NCBI GenBank assembly: GCA_950022655.1 | Contig: OX465589.1 | Span: forward strand, 28,497,970-28,561,969 | Length of the DNA: 64,000 bases | Direction: 5' to 3' | DNA from: Alentia gelatinosa | Lineage: Eukaryota > Annelida > Polychaeta > Phyllodocida > Polynoidae | Shown: piece by piece, positions 10,345-58,619 of the stretch | Numbering within the stretch: the stretch's first letter is position 1 | Layout of the letters: every line of letters starts with the position of its first letter | The notes under the pieces: model-generated | Databases searched by the model: none | The model's input: the letters and a program-made list of their open reading frames with translations, nothing else | What the model was told of the DNA's origin: nothing | Translations under genes and position numbers: made by a program

Positions 10345-11905
10345 AATGAGTTTCAATGTTCTAGAATAGCTATTTGAGAAGAAAAGAAAAGATGCGCTTA
10401 GTTGGAAATGACGGTTAGAAGGCAGTTTCTCAACCGCCGGTGAAAATGTCGGAAAATCTACTCAATAAAATGTGTAAATACGTTGAATTTAGTTGTTTTG
10501 TTGACTAAGTAATTTCACATGTATGATCTATAAGCTATTTGATGTGTGATAGTAGCAAAATCTAAGTAAAGACCATGAAATTACTTAACTGGTTATTTGT
10601 AGAAGTAACCTCTTAACGGTCCCGTGTTGTCTTCATCACGGTCAACTGCATAGTGGCTTCAAAATTGAATTGATAATCTCCATGCTTTTGTCTTGTACTG
10701 CTAATTAACTGAATCTGTGTTTGGAGAATACATATCTAACATCCGAACAGAGCCGGTAGTAGTTATCTTATATAAAAACGTAAAATGCGTATGGTCGAAA
10801 ATCACGAAATAGCAGCAACTACCCAAAAAATCAAATCTGAGAGGATCATTAATTCCTTTTGCAAATATCATCTCTATATATTAGAGGACTTATGTGCAAA
10901 GTTGGGAACGCTAACTAGCATAATTAGCTTTAGCACAGGGCTAATATGAAAATAAAAGCGTTACATTACGTCCCCCCCCCACCCCCCACCCCCGAACTGG
11001 CTCATATTTATAGGCTGTGTCCACACCCCCACCAGGGAATGGGCTGACACTGGGGAAATTGATTTGATCCATAGAAAATGTATTTCTATCATTATTTTGC
11101 TCTCCCTGGCCTTATACCCACTGGGGGGTCGTAACGCGACGGGGTCATAACGTGACGAAAAAATATGTTGGGGCTGATAACTTTCTTTCTAATAAAGATA
11201 GAGACTTCATTTTTTCGCCAATGTGTAGGTATATATCTACCCTTTGATATCACAAAAGAACTTTTACTAATATCATAGCGAACTGGAACTATTAATACTT
11301 TAGTGGGTGTCGTAACGTGACTGCCCAAACTACACCAAAATAGCACAAATTGAGTTCGAAGTATTGAGTATGAAGGAAGCTATATAGGCTTATCATTTTA
11401 TGGTGGGAAGATGCATATAAGTGAGTCATTAAAAACAGTGAAACTCAATGCATTCTGCCACTTTTTTATTTTATTTTATGTACGATTTTATGCTGGTGTC
11501 ATGACGTGATGCCCTCACTTTTTTTGCGATATTTTAATAAATATTGGAGCTAGGTGTGGTTTTAAGGTTCTGGACTGTGCCATACAATTCCCTAGACGTG
11601 TGAAAACTATTGAAACTAATTTCCAAGAAAGATTTTTTGAGATATTCAAAATATAGCCCAGTTGCTGCCATTTCGTGATTTTCGACCGTTTGGAGAGATG
11701 AAAGATCAAATCTGATTGGTCGACAGTTGAGCGCTGAGGATATCTCAGCGAATCATATCCATTTTAAGAAACGAGGATTTGGTGTGCGTATAATGACTAG
11801 ACGTTGCAGTTAGCACGGTGGCGACCAGAGACATTATCAAGACAGGGTTGTTACGTTACTCGACAACTTGGAAAGATAACAAAAAAGCATTTTATGTACG
11901 CATTA
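10345..11905. other. Intergenic, no gene seen
   Basis: The sequence is AT-rich. A C-rich tract lies at 10971-10994. The phrase CGTAACG(C/T)GAC or a close form recurs near 11131, 11149, 11310 and 11500, which may be a degraded repeat. No coding exon is seen. Confidence 0.4.
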
Positions 11906-11911
11906 AGGTAT

Positions 11912-12078
11912 GTAATAAGAAGAAAATGTACTGACTGTGGCCAGAACTACGTCTTAGTTCTCGGTCACCTATCGCCGACGTTCGCCCCTCCGCCTGCGGC
12001 GTCGGGGCGAACGTTGGCAATAGGTGACCTCGAACTAAGACATAGTTCGGCCACAGTAAGGACGTTTTCTTCTAATAC
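11912..12078. repeat. Foldback element with ~77-bp arms
   Basis: Arms 11912-11989 and 12003-12078 are near-perfect reverse complements around a GC-rich centre (CCGCCTGCGGCG). They include TTCGCCCC/GGGGCGAA and ACTGTGGCC/GGCCACAGT. This is a probable foldback MITE; no second copy is in the window. Confidence 0.75.
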
Positions 12079-12284
12079 AAAACTCCTGTAGCCGTGGTGA
12101 CCAAGTGCAGTGTTTTCACACCCTGACCCACTTTCTACCCAGGTGCAAGGTGTCAGGAGGTGTGAAGCAAATCAAAACTGTGAAAAACTCGGACTGTGAC
12201 CGAATATAAGGTTCTACCTTGTATATCACATATATCTGATACATAGAAAATTCACAATACCTATGCGACAAATCCATGAACATT

Positions 12285-12446
12285 TCAAGATGTGCGATGC
12301 GACGGATTGCCCCATCGCCGCATCGCCCGACCCCACAGGAACGATTGTGTGCGATGCGACGGGCGGCGCCATTTTTATGACCCTCGGCGGCCGATTATGA
12401 CTTTTTATGGACTTGCGATTAATCTCGCACCAGTGGGGCCGGTCCT
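12285..12446. mobile_element. Partial TA-flanked MITE (right end at 12446)
   Basis: GC-rich sequence with repeated GTGCGATGCGAC ends in GTGGGGCCGGTCCT followed by TA. Read inverted, the end AGGACCGGCCCCAC resembles the end at 7015 and the AGGCCCCGCACC end of the 62951-63652 element. The left boundary is unclear. Confidence 0.4.
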
Positions 12447-12449
12447 TAC

Positions 12450-14935
12450 ACGATTTTCTCGTTAGAAAGCATAATTCAATAATGTCTATAGTCTCAAATG
12501 AAACTATCACAAAATATCTATTACGTCGTATCTCATGGTCACGAATTGTGTTTAGTGTTGCGGCCTCAATTTATCTCAATGTTTCTTTAACTTCACATAT
12601 TATTATCATGAAATATGTATAGTGTTGCATTTCCTCACCGGATCTATCGTGCCTTTTACTTTAGACGAGACTCGCTGAGACTGAGGTTATTCCCGGAAAT
12701 CTGCCTCACGGCCTCGTACCGTAAATAAAGCTTCATCTCGTCTTGAATCATGTACGACCACTATGAGGTTGTTCTATGTAAACATTTGATCAAATGAATG
12801 GAATCATCCAGTTCCCGAAAAAAAGTCCTCATATGATAAACTTATCAAATGTTCCGTAGAACAAGTTCATTGTTCAAGCTGATAGCTGAACAAAAAGACG
12901 ATTCTTATTTATAGCTGTATATTCGGTGATGCTATTTGGGGGGGGGGGGGGGATATGAATAATACAAAAATATGGCTCATCACTTGTTCTTACCTCGCCC
13001 ATACCACTGTCATTATTAAACAAACACTTGGCATTAACTGATTCATGACAGTAACACCATTGAGTCACTTATGTGCTACTGGTTCATTTTGCTCACTTTA
13101 TTTCTTTCTGATATATTGTGTAGCGAGATATTAAACGATATGGATAATTGTCTCCACAATTGGCCGGGAGAAATATAGGCCCTCGGGGGAAAGAAAAATA
13201 TTTTCAATAAATGAATTGAAACTATCTTTATTCTAACGAGATGTGAAGTCCAGTTGTAGTAAAAAAAAAAAAGCACTTTATCTTATGTGCATGTATGTGG
13301 ACTGCCAGGAAATTAAAATACAAGTACGTCTATCTTTAAGCTTCGGATCATCAATTAAGGATACCCACGACGAAAGAAACTGGGATCTAGATTTCTGTAC
13401 TAATATATTGTGTTTGTATAAATACGTCAATCACGAACAATGCTATGAAAGTCTTCCCATTCTAATACTGCACAGCAGTACATGTTCTTTTTTCCCCCTG
13501 CAAAACTGAAATGTATTTTATGTCTATTTGGTATTAATACTGACGATTCGCCCAATTTTGTTTCTACTGATGTTAAAGACAACAAACGTAGCATTCAATG
13601 TTTATTCATAAACTAACAGAAAAACACTTTTTTCAGAAACATAGGCCTACATACATGTATCTTTATCAATAAACGCCCTGGTTGCATTGCACACATTCAG
13701 TAGTGTGTGACCGCACTTTCTACCAACTCCGTCAAGATCGTCCCTTCTAGAACTGCTACAAACTCTTATTGTATGTATGTTAACGAGGACAAATTCACAA
13801 AAGTGTTGGGGGAAAATACCAATCGGTAAAGACGACCTAAAATTTTAATGAATTATTACGTCGGTTTAATTATGACATTAACAAGTCTAGCGTGAACCTG
13901 TACCCGTGAAATCACTGAGGCGTGCGTGAGGGCGCATGGGGTTGAGTATAACGTGCTCATTTCCTACTGGGGGTCACCGTGGTGAATGGACGGGTGGAAC
14001 TACCTGCTGTGAGGAAGGGTAAATTCATTATGTTATGTGAGAGTGACAGTTTTCCGCCTTCCTATTTTGTCCAGGTATAAGAAAGAGCTAAGTTGAATAC
14101 GATGTACGACTTTCATCCTTTTGAAAGCAGACGGAGTGCTTTAGAAGAACGCATCAATGGTTTTTGAACATTATTCTTTTAGATTCTAATAACGATTACA
14201 TATAATTTCATGCTTATGTGCCTTATTGTACATTGATAGAGGCGTCAGAAATACTTAGTATTGGAAATTTTTTTTAAAACCTGTATTATGGTTATTCCAA
14301 GTGTTTTTGAAATGTCAAAAGTGATGTGTTTTGTTTCATAAGTCAAATTCATACTGAGGAACATATGAACCCGTTATCGCTGTTGTACATGTATTTAGAA
14401 TGACATGTAATATTTGTTGGGGCCCACTGAAAAAAAAATCATATGACTTTTCAATGGAGGGTGGTTACTTCAAGAGCGAGGACTTATTCACAATGGTGCT
14501 ACAATGGGCCCATCTTGCTCTTTATCTGACCACTGATTGGCCAATCTGAGGACGTTTTGAACTCCTCACGACTGTAGCCTGTACGGGGCTGTGATATTTG
14601 AAACCCGTTCACCAATATCTTAAAGGCATATTCGTATATCAAAACTCGTGATCAATTATATCCCGTTCAGCAGGTTGCTATAGTTATTTATTGTGAATAA
14701 TGATCATGAGATCTAGAATGTGTCTAAAGGTAATGTTATTTGGAATATTTTCATCACAATATGGAACCCAATTCATAACCAATCGGGAAGTTTTAATAGT
14801 AAACGAGTGTATTTATAGGTAGAAGGAATGAACCCCGATCGATCATACAGACTACATAAAGATAAGTTATAGCTCATTTGATAATTCATTAACCATAACT
14901 AGTGCACAATTATATTCACAAGACGTCACTGGGTT
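12450..14935. other. Intergenic, no gene seen
   Basis: Mostly unique AT-rich sequence with a G15 run at 12938-12952. No family, splice-bounded exon or long repeat was recognised. Confidence 0.4.
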
Positions 14936-14959
14936 AATTATTATAATTCCTCACAAAGC

Positions 14960-15185
14960 GAAGGCGCGTGAATTACGTAGGGATTCAGATGAGATGAGAT
15001 CGAGCTCTGACTTGAAAAGGTTTCTGAATTTATCCCACCCTTCACATTAACTAATGGGCTAACCTTTGTGACATCATCCCCTATTGAGTATTTTTTCATT
15101 GAATTTTTTTTTTCTTCTAAATTTTCAATGGGCGTTGGATGCAAGTTCCCATTACCAAGTCCATGGGGCAAAATACCAGGGGTGA
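14960..15185 (-). repeat. Diverged copy of the 18-kb foldback repeat
   Basis: It shares GATCGAGCTCTGAC, the ATGGGCTAACCTTTGTGACAT type and AATGGGCGTTGGAT with 18110-18560. A 76-aa minus ORF here lies entirely inside the repeat and is not credited as a gene. Confidence 0.55.
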
Positions 15186-15189
15186 GATC

Positions 15190-17340
15190 AATCGACGAAT
15201 CTACATGGTAGGGGTTCCAACCAAAATAAAAATCCTGTCAGTCACCACACTAAATATGCATTATTCACGAAAACATATAGTGCATAGCGTGGTGGCTGTG
15301 TGACCAACTTATAGCGGCTTCTTTTGCACAAACTGAAACTTATACGGAGTAAGAATTGTAGCGAAAAATGTCACACCTATAGATCCATAAGCATATAAAG
15401 GGTTACATTTAACTATTAAAGCTTCGCAAGCACCATGGCTTCCGCTGGGCCCTCTACATCGGGGGAGAAGGGGGTGGGGTGGGGTCGGGGTCCGTGGTGA
15501 GCCCTAGGGACTCTGGGGCTACGTATAGGAATGTTTTGAAATTATGGTCGGAGGCACAGGGACCGAATGGTATATTGGGAGGGGGGGCAGTGCTACTACC
15601 CCCTAATTTTTAATTAAAAAAAAATATATATATATATATATTTTATCAAGAACTGTCTGCTTCACTTGAAAATTCTGTAAACCCACTCAAAAGAATAAGC
15701 AGCTTGCAAATGACTTTTTGTACCCAATATGTTCCATGATACTAGAACCATGCATAATCTTTTTTGAAAATATAGCCTATGAAGGGCCTATGGTAGGCCT
15801 ATTAATTATAGTATGTACTTGAAAACACAAAAATAATCTGTAATATAGTTATTGTGCAACAAACCAGGGCAATTAGAGAAACTCCCCATGAAGAAACAAA
15901 AGATAGAAATGTCGTTTCGAAGAATTAGAATTAAAAGGTTATGGGTTTTTTTTTATGGAGTGGGGTAGAACACAGGCATTTTACCAAATCCCCCCCCCCC
16001 CCCCCCCCGCCCCCGACCAATTATCGAAACCACTTGTTTTTCCTTGAAAACAATACATATAAACAAATAAAGCCCGGAGAAAATACACGTCTTAGTGTCC
16101 TCATGAAATAAATAAATATAGGCCCTTTGGTACAATTGATAACGGCAACAACTCCTACAATAGAGGTATCTACACGCTCTCATTTCATGCTTTGAAGGGG
16201 CACAATTATTTGATAAGATTAAGCGCTTACATTACACTCCCTCTTCTATGTCAATGTTTCACCATTACTCCGCGTCTATGGCAACACACAAGGATTGTAT
16301 AACAATAGTAACTCTGAATAAAAATACTCTGTTAATTTTTCTAGCGGGAACGTTCATTGGGAATTTGTTAATAGCCACTGTTGATTAGCCTTCCTTGGCG
16401 AACCACACAATTTAAAGTCCACTTCCCGGACAAGGGAGGTGAACGGAACAGCCAATTCGCCATCGCCCGTGCACGCTTCCGCTTGCCTTTTGAGAATACT
16501 TCTCCGTCGTTTTCACATAAGTTCCGACACTTTCGTCACCAAGTTTTCCTCTATCACCCGTCAGAAAGGATAGGTAGGTGTTGTTATACATTTATGCTGG
16601 TTCAGGAGATCCCAATTTAGTGGTGATTACTCGCAAGCAGTGCCCAAAGCGAGCCCACTTTTGTTGTGGGTTGTGAGTTTTGACTGACTGTCTTTGTATG
16701 GCTCGGGCTTCGTACATGTGGCCGACTGGCTGACAGCTTGTCTCCGCAATTCACATTCACCACTTCCCCTGTTGTTTCTCTCAGATTTCCTCTCTGGGGA
16801 TATTACTCATGTATTATTCTCAAGCTGTCTTGTATCTGTTCTCCTGTCAGTTTTGGGATACCTTTGATAGGTAGATCACATGATTGTGGGTTGTGTTATT
16901 TTCCTGTGTCATATGTGTCGATCTTTATCCCATTGATTGGATTGTGATTTCCTTTACATGTCTCTGACCCTGTGTCTGTGTGTAGTCCTACATATTTATA
17001 GTGAATACTGAATGCGTGGATATCAAAATCGCTAAATAGACTATTTTGACAAATATGTAGTAGAGTTAATTGTGAGGTTTATTTTTCAAAATAGAGTGTA
17101 GATCTATGTCTACCGGTTTCCTCATCAGACTTGGTGCGAGTGACCCGCTTCAAATCAGTGACAAATATTATTGCACGTGATTAAATTGCTGGGAAGTATT
17201 TTAATATTCCCCGTGGAGAATAACAAGTTGCTGCCCAGTTTGAAACATATATGAGGAAACTGTAATAGTGATAAGGAAGTCTATGCTATCCGAACTATTA
17301 ACGTTGATCGCATAATTGTTATGATTCAGTAGTGTCAACT
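15190..17340. other. Intergenic, no gene seen
   Basis: It contains a (TA)n tract near 15622-15643 and a C19 run at 15990-16008. The ORFs are short, with no recognised family. Confidence 0.4.
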
Positions 17341-17341
17341 A

Positions 17342-17676
17342 TAGAGGGAAACTATGTTCCGGTGAAAGGAAGTCAAAGTTACGAGGTAAGGCTTGGAAAA
17401 ATTACTGCCCAAGGCCCTGGCCGCGGGCAGTAATTTTTCCAAGCCTTACCGAGTAATTTTGACTTCCTTTCACTGGTACTTGGTTTCCCTATTCCTATAT
17501 ACCTTCAAATGTGGTTTAGTAAGAGACAATCTGATTGGTCTAAATGTCAACCTTGGGTAGTATACGGCAACCTTGGGTACCGGTAGTATACCAACCTTGG
17601 GTAGTATCAGATAGTTACTCCACCCCCCAGAGCGTGGTTTACGCATAGAGTGTACAGCCATAGGTATATAGGAATA
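17342..17676 (-). mobile_element. 329-bp MITE family, copy B (335 bp)
   Basis: This is the inverted copy of 3765-4093. It has a 6-bp insertion (GGTACCGGTAG) between two CCAAGGTTG-type units and a few substitutions. It also begins and ends at TA. Confidence 0.8.
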
Positions 17677-17688
17677 GAGGAAACCTAT

Positions 17689-18044
17689 ATAGGGAGCCAA
17701 AGTGAACCCGCTGAAACCACAGATACCCGTTTACGAATCACCATTTCCGGTGGCCCGCAAGAACGAGGCTTAGTGCTAAACCTATGGGGGTTTGAGGCTA
17801 GACTTTCATTTTTGGTCTCTTTTGTTACTTTTGAAGTGTAGTTTACTACTATCGTCTATGAATAACTCTGTTTCTAAACTACGATGGCAGTTGTTAAGTT
17901 TATTAAAAATTTGGATCTAAAAGATTGGAGAATGACACATATAATCTCGGACCTACATAGTCAAAGTACTGAGCGCCTATACCCGGAAATAGTATTTTGT
18001 AACCGGCTATCTGTGGTTGCAACGGGTTCACTTTGGCTCCCTAT
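17689..18044. mobile_element. MITE with long terminal inverted repeats
   Basis: The ends ATAGGGAGCCAAAGTGAACC and its complement form TIRs of about 40 bp, extending to ACCACAGATA. The 356-bp interior has no transposase. It sits 12 bp from MITE copy B. Confidence 0.7.
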
Positions 18045-18050
18045 GGGAGT

Positions 18051-18600
18051 TTAGGGTCTGAGCTCGTATCCCATTGAGTTTGAATCACGTAGTAATTCAC
18101 AAGGTGAATTATCTAGTGACTCAAATAAGATTGGATCGAGCTCTGACACTAAACTTGAACAGAGTTTTGAATCTATCTCACCCTTAACATTGACGAGTGG
18201 GCTTTATCTCACCCCAGATATTTTTTCTCCATAGACCTAACATTGGAAACTCGTATCTAACACCCATTAGATATTTAGGAAAAATATCCAATGGGGGATA
18301 ATGTCACAAATGTTAGCCCATTAGTCAATATTAAGGGTTAGATAAATTCAGAAACCCATTTAAGTTTAGGGTCAGAGCTCAATCCCATCTCATTTGAATC
18401 ACATTGAATTACTACGTGATTCAAACTCGATGGGATACGAGCACAGACCCTAAACTTTCATGGGTTTCCTCTATAATCTTTTGTGACATAATCACTTATT
18501 GGATATTTTTCCTAAATATCTAATGGGCGTTGGATACGAGGTCCCAATGCTAAGTCATTGGAGAAAAAATAAAGTTCTTTATCTCCCCCTGGTACAAGTT
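18051..18600. repeat. Nested inverted-repeat (foldback) element
   Basis: The outer arms about 18051-18101 and 18401-18452 pair (GTTTAGGGTCTG... with CAGACCCTAAAC). A second pair, about 18243-18310 and 18480-18560, shares CCATTAGATATTTAGGAAAA and its complement. A related single copy lies at 14960-15185. The element looks like foldbacks inserted into or rearranged with each other. Confidence 0.65.
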
Positions 18601-18752
18601 TAGCCATAGGAAAAACATTAGAAAAAAATACTCAGCGATCACTCCGGTAAAGTGTTGAAACTACGCCACGGCCGTGGAGTAGTGAATTTAATGTCATAAA
18701 AAGGTGTGCGATAAATCCAGAACCGCACTCGAATCATGAAATGAACAAAACT

Positions 18753-18831
18753 CCACTCGTTTGAATGGCCCGTAATCGTCACTCGGCTTCGCCTCAATGA
18801 CGATTGCGGCCCATCCAAACTCATGGAGTAT
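18753..18831. repeat. Foldback hairpin with CTCGGCTTCGCCTC loop
   Basis: Imperfect arms (ACTCCACTCGTTTGAATGG... and CCATCCAAACTCATGGAGT) pair around CTCGGCTTCGCCTC. The same loop occurs near 21025, and a variant, CTCGGCTAATGCCTC, near 19230. Confidence 0.65.
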
Positions 18832-18937
18832 TGTCTATTTATACGATTCTCGATGCAGTTCTATATAATTACCTAATGCTGGTTCCACACCCTAAAGTGA
18901 GTATTCCACCAACCAGACAAAACCATTGTACAGCGCC

Positions 18938-19315
18938 CTTATCCTACCCCTCATAAAAAACGCCATAGGTTTAACATTGAGTCAGTGTATTTGACAGAGC
19001 GTTGAATAAAGTGTCATTTATGCACCAAGGTGAATAAAAAACGGACCAATCAGGGACGAGATAACGAAAGTAGTACTGGCAGCATTGATGAGTGTCTACA
19101 TGCTACTAACATGGATAATTACAAAGTTTTCTCTGTATATCCGTGATATGGGGTAGGATAAATACGAAACCAAACTCGAGTTAGCCTTGTCAATGTTCAT
19201 ACCACTCTGGTCAGGTCTGCTACTCACTACACTCGGCTAATGCCTCGTGTAGTAATACAAGACCTGCCCATCGTGGCATAAACAATGACAAGGCTAACTC
19301 TCGTTTGGTTTCTAC
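18938..19315. repeat. Composite inverted-repeat element, copy I
   Basis: It starts near CTTATCCTACCC and has GGGTAGGATAAA at 19151-19162. This is followed directly by a 150-bp foldback (arms about 19168-19200 and 19282-19313, AAACCAAAC...GTTTGGTTT) with an inner hairpin around CTCGGCTAATGCCTC. A second copy of the same arrangement lies at 20811-21095. The 124-aa minus ORF at 19594-19220 partly overlaps this foldback. Confidence 0.6.
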
Positions 19316-19656
19316 TAAGTATGGAGGTTGCCCTAAGTTACCGTACCGCATGGCGACTGTTGTGGGTTGTTGGGACGTCGCCTCACGGTTGCTGGGCATC
19401 TGCTGGGGAGTCTGGCCATCTGCTGGCTGAAACATGCTTCCACCAGCTAGATCTTTGTATCCAGCATCCCACCCAATGTACATTTTCCCGTCCGCCAGAC
19501 GCCATATCTCCCACCAGACCAAAACTGATTTATTAGTTTTTGTCGGCTGGAATTGCGCGTCTGGCCGATGGATTTGTCTGCAGGCCACCAACACAGCGAT
19601 GGGAGAGCTAGGGTGCTACTTGGAAAGAGAAAGCGTGTGGTAATTTCGGTATTTTG

Positions 19657-19730
19657 GGCAGAATTCTAGCACCAGAGCGTGCTATACACATTCATAACAT
19701 CAATCCTTATCTTTATTTACCTCCATTCTT
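19657..19730 (-). repeat. Dispersed ~75-bp repeat, copy 2
   Basis: This is the reverse-complement match of 963-1037. Confidence 0.6.
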
Positions 19731-20810
19731 CAGTTTAACACTGAATCCAGCATTCACGTACAGCATTCCCGTACAAATCCAAACATGGCGGCACACTGCT
19801 CCACTCGATATGCGGCTTTCGCAGATTCAGAGTGGCATAGTGTTTGGCTGCTCGACGCGCCGCCTATCGACTCAGCGGAGAACTTGATATGAGCATCTGC
19901 TGGGGAATCTGCTGGCATGTCGAGCTGCCGGTGCTGAGATTGGCCTGGTGGAAGCTCACGCCAAATGATTATACAGCGACCACACAAAAGTTTTCTGGGG
20001 TTTTAGGTGGAGCAGCGATGCATTTAGAGACCATTTAGAGACTTAGTTAATGCTACGGTTATACCATATCCTTGGCGGTCCCAGCATCCCGGTAGAGGAG
20101 CACGGGGGATGAAATCACAATCGCTACAGTCAATCATGTTCATCAAATCGCATTAAGATTTTCAACACAGTGGAGTACCCTGGCTGCTGGCACATAATTT
20201 TTGACAGAGCCTCACACTCAACTTGTGGCTCCCAGAAGCTCCTGGCAGTCAGGATGCACTACGGTCTGTCACGTTTCCCCATCCCATCTCCCGGCGTTGT
20301 CCTAGGTCCTTCTCGTTTGGTCCTCGGTGCTGCACGGCGCTCCTCTACCGGGGCGCCGGGACTGGCAGCCACATGGTTTAAACATCGCATAACCAAAATG
20401 ATGGATTCCAGTCATAGTGCTTTCGAATACCCATTATATTAAGGATCTTGACTTCAATGTACGAGGTTCCCTGGTGGTAGTGCAAACCATCTCCGTCATC
20501 AGTGGCTATGAAGATTACTTGATTTGGTCAATAGCGGCACTAAATACGTCATACTTACCTGAGTTGATTGAAAACAGGCCTACCTCAGTGTGTGCTCGCT
20601 ATGATCACACATACTCATTTCATTTGTCACCACATAGAGGGCGTGGCTTCCCGATACTCATAATGCTCCAGCCTCAGCAGATATATATTCGGGTATGCTA
20701 GTCTTCTGGATGTTTTCTGTGATCAGGTTTTAATTTCCTCTACAGAAATCAATGTATTCCGCGTGCGCCCCGTGATATACATGAACATTCGTCTATATCG
20801 TACTTTATCA

Positions 20811-21095
20811 TACCCCTAATATAAAATCCCATAGGCTTAACATTGGGTTTCCGTATGCCACGCTGACTGGCATACGGAGTTTTATATGCCACTAGTGGCA
20901 TACAGCATTGTTATCACATAATATTCAAAAATAGGGGAGAAAGGGTAGGATAAAATCAAAACCTGATTCGTTTTAATCTTGGCCACCGCATTCCACTCCT
21001 GAAGTTTCGGCTCCGGACTTCACTCGGCTTCGCCTCATGAAGTCACTTTGCCAAACTCCAGTCGTGGCATACGGTGGCCAAGATTAAACCTCATC
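20811..21095. repeat. Composite inverted-repeat element, copy II
   Basis: TTTATCATACCCC near 20811 and GGGTAGGATAAA near 20946-20957 bound an inner part that shares CCATAGGCTTAACATTG with copy I. A foldback follows (CTTGGCCACCG ... CGGTGGCCAAG) around CTCGGCTTCGCCTC. Confidence 0.6.
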
Positions 21096-21099
21096 CAGT

Positions 21100-23316
21100 T
21101 TTACGATAATACAAGATCTAAATATAATCTATTTCTTGTATCAAGTTATAGTACGTGGTTATAGTTCCACTCATTACTGAGGACCCCCACCCCGCCCCGT
21201 GTTTATATAGGTCTGCCCTCATCGGGTTTTAACCGAACTCGGCCGAAACCCAACACTCAAGCCATTATACCTGAGGAAATAAGTATATGACTGCTAGTTG
21301 CATGGGTTGTGAAAAAAAGATTAGAATTAGTGTATAAATATGATAAACAGGGTGTGATGTTTTTGTCATGTGATCGTGTCATGTGACAGTCACATGACCG
21401 TTCTGTCAAGCTAGCCGATGTCAAGTTTCTGTGTGGGGCCGGCGGCGGGTTACAGTGAACACTGAGTGAGAATGCGCACTCGTTTCTACCCCTTTTCTTG
21501 GTCTTCATGTGTGTATCTATACACGTATCGTTTTCAGGAGCTAACAGTCCCTATTGTGTATCAGCCTGGTGGTATCAGTGACCTTGTTTTCTTTTTCCGT
21601 TTTGTTCTACACTACAACTGTACACCCAGATACCATTTGGAATTTAGATTTTTTTCTCATAGGCCGCTAGCCGTGTTTTCCAATATTCAGTATCTAGATG
21701 ATATTGTTTTGAATCATTTCTTCACAATGATAACGTGGGTTACGTTTGGATTAAGCTCTGAGTAGAGTGTTTTCTATGGTGAGTCGAGAATGGCTGGTTG
21801 AATAGGAGTTAGACTGCCCACCATTTTTATATAATCTGTTTACGTCAGCTCACCACACGTTGTATTGTTTGGCCATACTACTCCTAATATTTGTAATAAT
21901 TTTTCTATTTATATATAAACTTTTGATCTGAAATAAGTCGTTAATGTTATTTGTAGGGGTTGTTGTGATGTCCGGATCGTTCATCTAGATTGGAGAATAT
22001 CGTATTTACATGTAGAAACTACACATTTGTGCATTTCAGTTTTACCTCGAATGGCAAATCTGTCATTTCATTGAGTCCCATAAAAATTGCAAATATATTT
22101 AAGCGTTTTTGATACTTTATTTACTCTTTAAAGTACAAGAATGGTAGTCGGTTTGATGGTATTACCTATACATATATTATTTGACCTTAGTACACAGCCC
22201 AGCAGGACTTCGGTAAATCTTTAGATCTGACGTATACACAGTGGCCATCATAATGGATGGTTCTATACTGGTAAAAATAATATTAATAAGCAACTGATAG
22301 CCTAGAGTGAGTATTAAGTACAAACTTAGTCATAACACCTATACGAGGATACTTATTCAAGGTGAAGGACAGAATTCGTTCAGAACGGGTTCGGAGAACG
22401 AATCTGCCCTCTAGCTTGGCGATGGCCACAGAGACTATGATTAGGAGAGTCATGCTCATTTACATATTTCTGCGCATGCACACTAGGTAATATCCGGCCC
22501 TGTTGTTACCAAGGCAATTTGGTACTTACTTTGTGAGTTTTCAAAGTCCCGCCGATTGACAGTGGTACCACCATTGACATCATTATCAGTAGTAAGCTCA
22601 AAGCATGCCGAAGTAAGGCTCAAAGCACGCAATATGTATCGAAGTACAAACCTACAAGGCGTATCTCACAATATGTTCGTTACTAATGACCCCCCCCCCC
22701 CCCTCCAAGCACCAGTCAGTATGGAGAGTGACTTCCTGCATAGGTACATGTATATATTATAACATATATGAATATATGTAGAGTTGCCGATGGTGAATAT
22801 CGAAGTAAACCATACTGATGTAGTACATCCTTGACGTGGTTAACATGGTACATGATCTTTGTCGTGCCAGGATCGTTAAGTCGTTTGAACCTCTGTATAT
22901 GTGTCAGGGTAATCAGACCTGTTTGAAACTTGCTAATATTGTCACACTTCATGATCCTGATACGTTTACTGGGGCCACTGAATTTTGATGAAATTAGATA
23001 TCAAGTTGAGAAAAGCAGGGTTGGGAAATTGTCTAAAATGGCCATGGCTGTCTGGCTAGAGGTCGCATATTATTGATGTCTCAAGTATACATAATCATAA
23101 TTAATTTTGAAATAGATAATGGATATTGCAAATCATATACTTTACGAAATTGAAATACAGTTATTGTTGGAGCTATTTAAACATTGGTCATTTGGAATGG
23201 AAACTATTTCCATAGTATATACACTATACTGAGATTAAATCAGTTGACTTATGTATCTGATAACAATCTATTACTCAGATAACACTCACCATAGTCATAT
23301 ATGATCACTTTTCTAG
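21100..23316. other. Upstream of UBE2E exon 1, no gene seen
   Basis: AT-rich sequence with a C14 run at 22690-22703. No CpG island or clear core promoter is visible. TTTTCTAG at 23309-23316 could be the splice acceptor of the exon carrying the UBE2E start, in which case the first, non-coding exon lies further upstream or outside the window. Confidence 0.4.
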
Positions 23317-23340
23317 TGTATCTGGTACTTGGCCGGTACC

Positions 23341-58619
<35,279 letters not shown>

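Noticed and set aside
17111..17128. Reverse complement reads CTGATGAGGAAACC, like a hammerhead core
   Set aside because: There is no room for stem II between CTGATGA and GAAA, and I see no stem I or III partner.
19220..19594. 124-aa minus-strand ORF
   Set aside because: It partly overlaps a foldback element, has no recognisable domain, and is not splice-bounded.
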